Part shown: in pieces, positions 6,850-15,030 of the stretch
Layout of the letters: each line of letters begins with the position of its first letter
Numbering within the stretch: position 1 is the stretch's first letter
Assembly (NCBI GenBank): GCA_003157015.1
Contig: PMIJ01000049.1
Span: 28,723 to 61,191 of the forward strand
Direction: 5' to 3'
Origin: Bacteroidales bacterium
Lineage (GTDB): Bacteria > Bacteroidota > Bacteroidia > Bacteroidales > VadinHA17
Length of the DNA: 32,469 nt
Translations under genes and position numbers: made by a program
Notes under the pieces: generated by a model
What the model was told of the DNA's origin: nothing
What the model saw: the letters and a program-made list of their open reading frames with translations, nothing else
The model's database searches: none

Positions 6850-7821
6850 ATGGTAACTTTTAAAGAATTAGGGTTAGTGAATTCGAGAGAATTGTTTAAG
6901 AATGCTTTCAAAGGAGGGTATGCTGTTCCTGCTTTCAATTTCAATAATCTTGAACAGATGCAGGCAATTATCAGCGCCTGTGTAGAGACAAAATCTCCTG
7001 TGATCCTTCAGGTATCTAAAGGAGCTCGTAAATATGCCAACCAGACTTTGCTGCAATATCTTGCCAAAGGAGCTGTAGAATATGCAAAGGAACTTGGTTA
7101 TGCAATTCCTATCGTATTGCATCTTGATCATGGCGATTCATTTGAAACATGTAAATCGTGTATCGAGAGTGGTTTTTCATCAGTGATGATCGACGGCTCT
7201 CATTTTCCATATGAAGAAAACATCAGGTTAACAAAACAGGTTGTTGAGTATGCTCACCAGTTCGATGTTACTGTGGAAGGCGAACTGGGTGTTTTAGCCG
7301 GCATTGAGGATGAGGTTTCATCAGATCATACGTCATATACAAGACCCCAGGAAGTTGAGGACTTTGTGAAAAAAACCGGAGTTGATTCTCTTGCGATTTC
7401 AATTGGAACATCACATGGCGCATTTAAATTCAAAGTAAAACCTGGAGAACTTCCTCCCCCTCTTCGTTTCGATATTCTTGAAGAATGCGAAAAACGTATT
7501 CCCGGTTTCCCTATAGTTCTGCATGGTGCATCTTCAGTACCCCAGGATATCGTAGCCGAGATTAACAAATATGGCGGAAAAATGGAGAATACAGCCGGTG
7601 TATCTGAGGACCAGCTGCGCAGAGCCGCAAAATCAGCAGTATGCAAGATCAACATCGATAGCGATGGCCGTCTCGCAATGACTGCAGCCATCCGTAAAGT
7701 ATTTGTTGAAAAGCCAGGTGAGTTTGACCCACGTAATTACCTGGGGCCTGCCCGTGATAAACTTAAGGAACTTTACAAACATAAAGTGGTAAATGTTCTT
7801 GGCAGCGCAAACAAGGCATAA
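6850..7821 (+). CDS. fba: class II fructose-bisphosphate aldolase
   Basis: This 323-residue cytoplasmic enzyme cleaves fructose 1,6-bisphosphate to glyceraldehyde 3-phosphate and dihydroxyacetone phosphate in glycolysis, and runs in reverse in gluconeogenesis. Class II (zinc) hallmarks are present: H91-LDHGD-96 with the catalytic aspartate D93 and zinc ligand H94, the glutamates in VEGELG (143-145), H189 in GTSHG, and H225 in the phosphate-loop motif VLHGASS. The length fits the family. The start ATG at 6850 follows an A/G-rich stretch (AAGAAGAAATT), and the preceding 130 bases are free of genes. It is monocistronic, with a strong terminator 28 bases after its stop. Nothing odd. Confidence 0.96.
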   Translation: MVTFKELGLVNSRELFKNAFKGGYAVPAFNFNNLEQMQAIISACVETKSPVILQVSKGARKYANQTLLQYLAKGAVEYAKELGYAIPIVLHLDHGDSFETCKSCIESGFSSVMIDGSHFPYEENIRLTKQVVEYAHQFDVTVEGELGVLAGIEDEVSSDHTSYTRPQEVEDFVKKTGVDSLAISIGTSHGAFKFKVKPGELPPPLRFDILEECEKRIPGFPIVLHGASSVPQDIVAEINKYGGKMENTAGVSEDQLRRAAKSAVCKINIDSDGRLAMTAAIRKVFVEKPGEFDPRNYLGPARDKLKELYKHKVVNVLGSANKA

Positions 7822-7849
7822 GAATAAAATTTAAATTTACATCATAACA

Positions 7850-7886
7850 AGCCATTCTTCAACGATTTTGAAGAGTGGCTTTTTTT
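7850..7886 (+). terminator. intrinsic terminator of the aldolase gene
   Basis: AGCCATTCTTCAA (7850-7862) pairs with TTGAAGAGTGGCT (7868-7880) over 13 positions with one wobble pair, followed by seven Ts. Confidence 0.9.
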
Positions 7887-8069
7887 CATCAGTCGAAGCT
7901 GAAATATCATATACTCGGAAAATAAATGAAAAAAAGATCCTTTTGCTGTTGATAATACGTTTCCCGCGTAATTTGCCAAGCATTGGTTTATTATTATTAT
8001 ATTTATATAACTAACTCTGAATAATACTAGTTAAATTCTGTAATTACATTTTATTCAAATACATATTCT

Positions 8070-9545
8070 ATGAAAAGGATAATTATGATTTCTTTCCTTG
8101 CTACAGCACTATTGTCGGGATGCACTCCGACTCAAAAAACGAGTCAGGATAAACTAGACTTTCCTAAAGATTTCAAATGGGGATCTGCCTCCGCTGCCTA
8201 TCAGGTGGAAGGGGGTACAAAAGCTGACGGACGAGGTCCCAACGAATGGGATAAGTATCTGAATCCACCCTACAGCCTCATAAAACTGGTAACAGGAGAA
8301 GATGCAAACGGTGATGTTTCTATCAATGAATATGATCGTGCCCAGTTTTCAAAAGATGTAAAACTGATTAAAGAACTGGGTGTTAACAGTTATCGTATTT
8401 CAATCTCCTGGTCAAGGATCCTACCTGAAGGAGAAGGAAAAATCAATGAAGCCGGAATCGATTATTACAACTTTGTAATAAATAGTTTGCTTAAGGAAGG
8501 CATTCAGCCTCTTGTTACACTTTATCATCTTGACATGCCCCTTGCACTTGCCAATAAAGGCGGATGGATGAACCGTGAGAGCGTGAAATGGTTTACCGAT
8601 TACGCAAATCTTTGCTTTGACAGGTTTGGCGACAGGGTAAAAACTTTTTTGACTTTTAATGAACCTTCGATAGAACTTCTCTTCATGCAATCTTTTTTTG
8701 AAGCTGTCAACAATCATAAAGCACCTGAAATTCCTGCTTCTGAAGAGTATATTTCAAAGCATTTCTCATATATTCATCACCTTATGCTGGCTCATGCAAG
8801 CGCCGTAAACGCCTATCATAAAAGAAACCTGGGAGGTCAGATAGGTATAACTTACAATTTCATGCTTTGTGAGATGGATACAACTGCCTCCGAGAATGGA
8901 AACAAATCGCTTGATGTAATAAGCAGGGTCTGGAATAACCTGTTTATGGATCCGGTATTTAAAGGTTATTACCCAAAGGATATCTTCGACAGATTAAATG
9001 CAGCTCAGTATGGCGATATTCAGCCTGGTGATTTTGATTTTATCAAATCTGCTAAAACCGACTTTCTCGGCATTAATTATTATGGAGTCAACATGTATCA
9101 CGAGAAAAAAGGAGCCGGCTTCTTTGGACTTGTCAATGGGAGAAATTCTGATAACCCTCCAATGTTCAACGGTTTTGTAAATCCCGATGCATTTGTCACC
9201 GGACTTGTAAGTCTGAAGGAGCAATATAATAACCCCGATATTCTGATTACCGAAAACGGAGCAGGTTACGGGATTAAAGATGATACACTTATAAATGGCA
9301 GGGTACATGATACCTTAAGGACATCTTATCTTCAGCGCCATATCAAAGCGGTGCATCAGGCAATAGATAAGGGTGTTAAAATAAAGGGATACTATGTATG
9401 GTGTATGTTCGACAATCTGGAATGGATGATGGGTTATACACGGAGATTCGGAATTACATATGTGAATTTTCAGACCCAGGAACGTATCCCTAAAGAAAGC
9501 TACTATTGGTATCAGGCTTTTTTAAAATCACAGAAAAATAACTGA
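8070..9545 (+). CDS. GH1 beta-glycosidase, lipoprotein
   Basis: This 491-residue protein has a lipoprotein signal peptide with lipobox LLSGC (C18), so it is anchored in a membrane, probably the periplasmic or outer face. Residues 29-489 are a full glycoside hydrolase family 1 barrel. The N-terminal signature FKWGSASAAYQVEGG is at 35-49, the acid/base glutamate is E198 in TFNEPS, and the nucleophile is E395 in ITENGAG. The C-terminal YYVWCMFDNLEW and the final YYWYQAFL strand are also typical. Members remove terminal beta-glucose, beta-galactose or phospho-sugars from beta-glycosides; which one is not clear. A lipoprotein GH1 is less usual than a cytoplasmic one and points to use of oligosaccharides outside the cytoplasm. 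Its neighbours do not form a polysaccharide utilisation locus (no SusC/SusD). Confidence 0.93.
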   Translation: MKRIIMISFLATALLSGCTPTQKTSQDKLDFPKDFKWGSASAAYQVEGGTKADGRGPNEWDKYLNPPYSLIKLVTGEDANGDVSINEYDRAQFSKDVKLIKELGVNSYRISISWSRILPEGEGKINEAGIDYYNFVINSLLKEGIQPLVTLYHLDMPLALANKGGWMNRESVKWFTDYANLCFDRFGDRVKTFLTFNEPSIELLFMQSFFEAVNNHKAPEIPASEEYISKHFSYIHHLMLAHASAVNAYHKRNLGGQIGITYNFMLCEMDTTASENGNKSLDVISRVWNNLFMDPVFKGYYPKDIFDRLNAAQYGDIQPGDFDFIKSAKTDFLGINYYGVNMYHEKKGAGFFGLVNGRNSDNPPMFNGFVNPDAFVTGLVSLKEQYNNPDILITENGAGYGIKDDTLINGRVHDTLRTSYLQRHIKAVHQAIDKGVKIKGYYVWCMFDNLEWMMGYTRRFGITYVNFQTQERIPKESYYWYQAFLKSQKNN

Positions 9546-9583
9546 TTCCGGATATGGCTTAATCTCTTGTAGCCTTTTGAAAA

Positions 9584-12500
9584 CTAAGATTTTATTTTCA
9601 CTGGATTTAATTTATCAAGCCTGAAAACAAAGCGGATTCTTTCTTTAAACGATCCTGTTATCGATTTTATATTATCAGAAACAATAAATGGAAAATAAAT
9701 CTCAAAGTAATTCCATATACCCGCCTTTAGTCCAGCTTCATAGAAAAAAGCCGGTTTATTAATTGTCCCGGGTCCATGATCGTTCAGTAATAAATTAGCA
9801 AAGGGTTTAACCGGAATCTTTGAAGCAAAACCCGGAAGGCTGCTTGTTAAAGAGAATGAAACCAGCCAACGGCTGTATCCGAGACTGTCATTAACGGCAG
9901 AAGCAAGTCCACCCTCAGAAAGAGACATCTCTCTCGACCATAAGGTTTTAGGGAATTCGGTGAAACGGTCAGGAAATATGCCTTCGTATAAATATTGTTC
10001 CCTGCCGCTTCTTCCGCCCGGCGAAAAGGAATAGAACGGATCAGATGCATCATTTTTGAGCATCGTTCCTGCAAACATCCTGAAATCAAGACCGTTTTTC
10101 TTTCCTCCATAGCTATACTTATAGTTTAGCTCCACTGATGTCTTCTGATATGATTCTCCTGATTCTAAAGAAAATGCTAAGTGGAATGGATTGATAACTC
10201 CGGTCTTGTCAAGCAGATACCCAAGCTGTAAATATGAACGCATTTTCGCCTTAGTAAGAGCCTCTATCTGGCTAAGATCTGATGCGGCAGTATAGTAGCC
10301 AAAAACCTTCTGATTAACCGGATCAATTGCGTTTTTTGACCTGAAGTACAGATCTAATCCGATTCTTGCCCTGTGGTAATCCTGACTTCCGGGAGCAGCA
10401 AATTGTTCACCTTCAAGTGAAAGCGAGGCTAGCCTTATGAGATTGTCATAAGGGATTTTATTGAATGAAATTTCCCCATAACCTGTAATAGCCTGATTAC
10501 GGAAAGAATAGAAAGGCATGACAAAATATTCTAAAGACTTTGGTATAATTGTCCCGTTGTGCAAAGCAACACCTGCCATAAAACCATCTGTATTAGTCCA
10601 GTTAAAAGACGGGAAATATATGAGATATCGTTTATCAGGATCCTCTATTGCATATAAAAGCTGAAAACGAACCGGATCAGCTTTCCTGAATATGCCTGAT
10701 GTCCGTATATTATTATTGAGCCTGTACAGTTCGGTCATCTTATGCTCAGGATCTATTCGGATTTCGGAAAAATTGCCGGGACCTGTACTGAACCATTTAC
10801 TGCCTTCAAAACCGTCTTCCCATTTTTCAGAACAGATCGAATCTCCCTTTAAACCGGCAATCAGCAACGGCGCTTTTAATTCACCGTTATTTTTTATAAG
10901 CACCTTCCCATCACTGAATCGCGCAATTTTGTAATCGAGCCTTTTTGTAGTACCCAGGAAATCATCAAAAAACCAGGTGAGATCCTTTTCTGTGAGAGAA
11001 TTAAATACATTCCGCAGATCGTTCGGGGAAGGATGTTTGTTTTTCCATAAGCGATAGTAATCGTGCATTATTGAATCATAGATTGAATCTCCGAGATAAG
11101 ACCTGAGATAGTTAAAACCCAGCGAAGCTTTGCTATAGATAATACTTTCATAATTATTGAAAGTGAATTCCGGAGCGGCAAGATTTATTTTCTGTTCAAG
11201 GTTATTGCGTGCAGGAACTATCCAATCGAGTTCCTGTATCCTTTGAACCGGCATTTTATCGATATTGAAGAATCCAGCCAGCTTCCTGCTTTTCAAATCT
11301 ATCTCCCAGAGCTTTTTCCCCGGATATCTTGCTTCCATATATCTCGATTCATTTGCAGTGGTGATACTCTCATCCATAAATGGGAATCTTCGTTCATCTG
11401 ATCCTAACGCACTGTAAAACCAGCTATGACAAATTTCGTGAGATATAACGTCATCGAGACTATAAGCATCGGGTGCCTCACCGATCACCGTCAGTTCAGG
11501 ATATTCCATTCCTGATCCTGCATTCAGAGCACTCTGAACCGCAGTGTATGTGCCATAGGGATAATCTCCGTTCCATTTTGAAAAATGCCATATTGCACTA
11601 TTTATATAGGAGATTGATTTTCTCCAGAGATGTGCGTCAAAGTCAGTGAACATCGCCCAGGTTGTAACTAATCTACCTGATTCCGGGAGACTGACACTCC
11701 CTTTCAGAACATGGAATCTTTTATCGGCGAACCATGCGAAATCGTGGATATTATTCTCGGTGTAGTGCAATGTCTTCATTTGTTTTGATGAGGCCGGAAA
11801 GCCTTCACGGAGGTAGGCGGGTATTCTCATCCAGGCAGTATCTGCCGTCAGATTATTAAGCCATTTCTTTTCTTCTTCGTTTTGAAGGTTTCCGGTTGCT
11901 CCCACGACATAATTGGCAGGGAGAGTAATACTGACATCAAAACTGCCAAATTCAGAATAGAATTCACCCTGATCGAGGTAAGGCATCTGGTGCCATCCTG
12001 ATCTGTCATAAACGGCCGGTTTGGGATACCATTGCGAGATCTGGTACGATTCACCGATATGACCCATGCGTGATGTTACTCCCTTTGGGATCTTAAGATG
12101 AAAAGGAGTAGAGATATAAATTGTGTCCCCTGGCTTAAGAGGTTGGTTAAGCATGAGCTGACAGATATCAGGATAACCTTCCTGGAAACTCCATATAATA
12201 CCTTGACCATCAATTTCAAAATCCAAAGAATCTATGTATCCTCTTAACTCAGCATTATTAAACAATTTAGATTTTCCGTCTCTCCTTATTAACTCTTTGG
12301 CCAACTGTGTGTTGTTACCCGAATATCCATTAGGCCAAAGGTGAAAATATAAGAATCCAAGGGTGTCAGGGGAATTGTTAATATACTGAACAGACTCAAA
12401 TCCTCTAAGTTCGTGTTCTATGTCATTAAGGGTGACACTAATTTCATAACTTACTTTCTGCTGAAAATAATTCTGAGAAGAGATTTTCAGAACTGGAAAA

Positions 12501-12586
12501 ACTAAACACAGACAAAGGATAGTATATCTCTGCAGATGTAAATTTCTGAAAATATTTTGCCAGGCAGGACGATATGAATTTCTCAT
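9584..12586 (-). CDS. M1-family zinc metallopeptidase with C-terminal outer-membrane barrel-like domain
   Basis: This is a 1000-residue protein from the ATG at 12586; a TTG six codons upstream is the alternative. A signal peptide or signal anchor covers about residues 20-38. Residues about 45-540 are an M1 aminopeptidase-like catalytic unit: the substrate-side motif GSGMEYP (357-363), the zinc motif HEICH (383-387) and the third zinc ligand E406 exactly 19 residues after the second histidine. Residues about 640-1000 are not peptidase: they read as alternating amphipathic strands with aromatic ends and glycine turns (IYFPSFNWTNTDGFMAGVAL, ending in the strand IRFVFRLDKL), as in surface-antigen barrels. 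The protein may therefore be a peptidase held at the outer membrane by its own barrel. It converges with the GH1 gene (38 bases apart) and diverges from the GH20 gene. Confidence 0.9.
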   Translation of the reverse strand: MRNSYRPAWQNIFRNLHLQRYTILCLCLVFPVLKISSQNYFQQKVSYEISVTLNDIEHELRGFESVQYINNSPDTLGFLYFHLWPNGYSGNNTQLAKELIRRDGKSKLFNNAELRGYIDSLDFEIDGQGIIWSFQEGYPDICQLMLNQPLKPGDTIYISTPFHLKIPKGVTSRMGHIGESYQISQWYPKPAVYDRSGWHQMPYLDQGEFYSEFGSFDVSITLPANYVVGATGNLQNEEEKKWLNNLTADTAWMRIPAYLREGFPASSKQMKTLHYTENNIHDFAWFADKRFHVLKGSVSLPESGRLVTTWAMFTDFDAHLWRKSISYINSAIWHFSKWNGDYPYGTYTAVQSALNAGSGMEYPELTVIGEAPDAYSLDDVISHEICHSWFYSALGSDERRFPFMDESITTANESRYMEARYPGKKLWEIDLKSRKLAGFFNIDKMPVQRIQELDWIVPARNNLEQKINLAAPEFTFNNYESIIYSKASLGFNYLRSYLGDSIYDSIMHDYYRLWKNKHPSPNDLRNVFNSLTEKDLTWFFDDFLGTTKRLDYKIARFSDGKVLIKNNGELKAPLLIAGLKGDSICSEKWEDGFEGSKWFSTGPGNFSEIRIDPEHKMTELYRLNNNIRTSGIFRKADPVRFQLLYAIEDPDKRYLIYFPSFNWTNTDGFMAGVALHNGTIIPKSLEYFVMPFYSFRNQAITGYGEISFNKIPYDNLIRLASLSLEGEQFAAPGSQDYHRARIGLDLYFRSKNAIDPVNQKVFGYYTAASDLSQIEALTKAKMRSYLQLGYLLDKTGVINPFHLAFSLESGESYQKTSVELNYKYSYGGKKNGLDFRMFAGTMLKNDASDPFYSFSPGGRSGREQYLYEGIFPDRFTEFPKTLWSREMSLSEGGLASAVNDSLGYSRWLVSFSLTSSLPGFASKIPVKPFANLLLNDHGPGTINKPAFFYEAGLKAGIWNYFEIYFPFIVSDNIKSITGSFKERIRFVFRLDKLNPVKIKS

Positions 12587-12779
12587 TATTAAAAAAAGAA
12601 GCAAGATAGAACTACATTAATTATCTGGCAACAATTTATTCATTTCAGGGTATTAATTTTTCAGGTTGATTTTTACACTGCTTAGCCAAATCATTCTCGG
12701 AGGGAAGATCAACACAAACAAAAAAATAATAACTTTATGTTTAATTTCTTTCAAATTACACCCCTTTACCAAATTATTT

Positions 12780-13895
12780 ATGAAACATTTTCTTCCAATC
12801 TTACTATTAGCTATCTGCTGCAGTTCATATTCACAGGTGAGTGAATCTCAGAAATCCAAAGACGGAGATATACTCCCAGTTCGTGGTTTCTGCATAGCAG
12901 CTCCTCAACCTAAGGAGGTTGAGGAGTTTATAAAGTTTATCGGTGAGGAGCTTGCTCCCAGGGCGGTGAATACCCTTATTCTAAGGGTGGATTATAATTA
13001 TCAGTATGAAAGCCATCCTGAATTGCGCGATTCTGTTGCCCTGTCGAAGGCGGATGTCAGAAAGCTGGTAGCTGTCTGCAGGAAGAATAAGATTCACATT
13101 ATACCTCAGGTAAACCTTCTCGGTCACCAGTCATGGGCAGGCAAAATCGGGAATTTATTGAAAATGTATCCGCAATTTGATGAAACACCATTGATTAAGA
13201 TGCCTGAAAAATATGTATGGCCAAACGCTGACGGGTTATACTGCAAGAGTTACTGTCCTTTAAATCCCGATGTGCACAAAATAGTATTTGATATCATTGA
13301 TGAGATCTGTGATGTGTTTGAAACTGAGGCATTTCATGCAGGCATGGATGAGGTCTTCTATATTGGTGAAGCACAATGTCCGCGCTGTTCAGGAAAAGAT
13401 AAAGCTGAGCTGTTTGCAGGTGAAGTCCGTACCATAAGAGATCACCTTGCAATAAAAGACCGTAAATTATGGATATGGGGCGACAGGCTGATAGATGGAA
13501 AAACAACCGGAATCGGAGAATGGGAGGCAAGCTATAATAATACCTACCGGGCAATCGATATGATTCCGAAAGATGTAATTATATGCGACTGGCATTACGA
13601 CAGGCCTGATCAGACCCCGGTTTATTTTGCAATGAAAGGATTGAGTGTTGTTACATGCCCCTGGCGGAATCCGGTAAATGCAGTGCTTCAGGTGCAGGAT
13701 ATGTTTAAGTTCAGAAACGCTGCCACTCCCGAAATGAAAGATCGCTACCAGGGTATGGTACAAACAATCTGGTCAGGTGCCGGCCAGTTTCTTGACAATT
13801 ATTATGGCAGGAAACCGGAAAACTCGCTGAATTCGCAGGTAGCATGTTTTAAGGCAATGTTTGGGGAAATTCAGAAAATGACAAAATCACAATAA
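12780..13895 (+). CDS. GH20-like family glycoside hydrolase, short form
   Basis: This 371-residue secreted protein has a signal peptide (MKHFLPILLLAICCSSYS). The ATG at 12780 starts exactly at the signal peptide, while an upstream ATG at 12666 would add 38 residues unlike any secretion signal. The body is a TIM-barrel of GH20 (beta-N-acetylhexosaminidase) type: the barrel strand VNLLGHQSW at 112-119, and the catalytic pair D190-E191 in the motif H186-A-G-M-D-E. The usual N-terminal GH20b domain is absent and the protein is about half the size of typical members, so the substrate could differ from simple N-acetylglucosamine ends. The acid/base E191 and the neighbouring D190, needed for substrate-assisted catalysis, are both present. 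Confidence 0.8.
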   Translation: MKHFLPILLLAICCSSYSQVSESQKSKDGDILPVRGFCIAAPQPKEVEEFIKFIGEELAPRAVNTLILRVDYNYQYESHPELRDSVALSKADVRKLVAVCRKNKIHIIPQVNLLGHQSWAGKIGNLLKMYPQFDETPLIKMPEKYVWPNADGLYCKSYCPLNPDVHKIVFDIIDEICDVFETEAFHAGMDEVFYIGEAQCPRCSGKDKAELFAGEVRTIRDHLAIKDRKLWIWGDRLIDGKTTGIGEWEASYNNTYRAIDMIPKDVIICDWHYDRPDQTPVYFAMKGLSVVTCPWRNPVNAVLQVQDMFKFRNAATPEMKDRYQGMVQTIWSGAGQFLDNYYGRKPENSLNSQVACFKAMFGEIQKMTKSQ

Positions 13896-13916
13896 GAGGT
13901 TTTTTAGAAACGGTTC

Positions 13917-14005
13917 AGGACACACAACACAAGACGCACGACACGCGGGACAATGTAGAATATGATTGGATTTCCATGAGTAGTGAATCGTGAATCGTGT
14001 GTCCT
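13917..14005. repeat. imperfect palindromic intergenic element
   Basis: AGGACACAC (13917-13925) is the exact inverse of GTGTGTCCT (13997-14005). Inside are runs of related short words: ACACAAGACGCACGACACG on the left, and GTGAATCGTGAATCGTGTGTC, a 7-base word repeated with change, on the right. It fills most of the 115 bases between the convergent GH20 and ChaN-like genes. It may also act as a two-way transcription barrier. Confidence 0.6.
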
Positions 14006-14010
14006 TTATG

Positions 14011-14895
14011 CTATTTGTAGGTCTTTGTCATTGAAGACGGTATTACAATTATAAAATCAGCAAGTCCCTTGTTTTCATCGGTTATTTTATCAATATCGTC
14101 CTGAGAAACTGTGGTGATGGTTAATACTTTAATTGAAGGATTGTATTTATTCAGGTACCAGAGAATACCCATGTGCCTGTCGGAATGATAGCTGCCGTTG
14201 TAATGAAGAAGGATCTGACCTGGTTGCCAGATATTTGCAATCGATTTTGCCATGGTAGCATCCTTTATTGCCTGGGCTTTAGGAAGGTTTTCGCTAACCT
14301 TCGCTCCATTCATCTGACCGCCTATTGAACCGCCCATCGAAAGCATATCTTTGTAACAGGCAAGTTCAGGATCATATTCAATAGGCAACGGCACAACATA
14401 TTTTAATTCATCAGGAGAGATGTTCCGGAGAGCTTCAAACCCTCCGGATGCAACAACAGAAGCATAACGACGCGGGATATTTGAAGCCAGGTACTTCAAC
14501 CCGTTTTCCTTAGCAAAATTCAAGAGGGGCTTATAATCAGTTGCATAATTTTTCCATAATCGCGCTTCAGCCTCAAAAGAGCTTTCCTTAATTATTCCTG
14601 CAAAATATTCATCAATGAGTACCTGATTATCAGTCTCAAACATTTCTGCTGACAGGATCAGATCTTTTCCCCTGACTGAATAGAGGCTTTTTGTCAATTC
14701 CAGTTCCAGCCAGTGAGCTATGGGATTATCATGCAATTCACCGAAAAAAACAACATCTGCCCTTGCAGCAGCTTTAAGGATGTCGTTATAATCAGCTTTT
14801 TTGCCTTCTCCTGTAAATACTTTATAGGCAGGTTTATCCTGTGAAAATGCCTGAAGAGGCATGATAAGAATAAATATAATTGCGGATAATTTCAT
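14011..14895 (-). CDS. ChaN-like haem-binding/uptake protein
   Basis: This 294-residue secreted protein has a signal peptide (MKLSAIIFILIMPLQAFS). I chose the ATG at 14895 because it begins the signal peptide; the upstream in-frame extension has no family resemblance. The body matches the ChaN-like family: the motif VVFFGELHDN at 48-57 with E53 and H55, the conserved SAEMFETDNQ near residue 90, NIPRRYAS near 145, and a late HYNGSYHSDRHMG segment. Family members bind haem or iron-containing cofactors as dimers at the outer membrane (shown for Campylobacter ChaN); here that is inference. It lacks a lipobox cysteine. Its start is about 80 bases downstream of the terminator of the DUF5916 gene, so it probably has its own promoter. 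Confidence 0.85.
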   Translation of the reverse strand: MKLSAIIFILIMPLQAFSQDKPAYKVFTGEGKKADYNDILKAAARADVVFFGELHDNPIAHWLELELTKSLYSVRGKDLILSAEMFETDNQVLIDEYFAGIIKESSFEAEARLWKNYATDYKPLLNFAKENGLKYLASNIPRRYASVVASGGFEALRNISPDELKYVVPLPIEYDPELACYKDMLSMGGSIGGQMNGAKVSENLPKAQAIKDATMAKSIANIWQPGQILLHYNGSYHSDRHMGILWYLNKYNPSIKVLTITTVSQDDIDKITDENKGLADFIIVIPSSMTKTYK

Positions 14896-14976
14896 TTTAA
14901 TCGGATTATTGGTAAATTTTTTAAATAAAGGATCGAACAAAGAAACGATAAAACAATCCGTAAAGTTCACCTGGAA

Positions 14977-15010
14977 CAAAAAAAAGAAGGGACATGCCTT
15001 CGCATGTCCC
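14977..15010 (-). terminator. intrinsic terminator of the DUF5916 gene
   Basis: GGGACATGC (14989-14997), loop CTTC, GCATGTCCC (15002-15010): nine perfect pairs. On the minus strand it is followed by a T-rich tract (TTCTTTTTTTT). Confidence 0.9.
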
Positions 15011-15030
15011 TAATCAAACATGTAAAAAAC

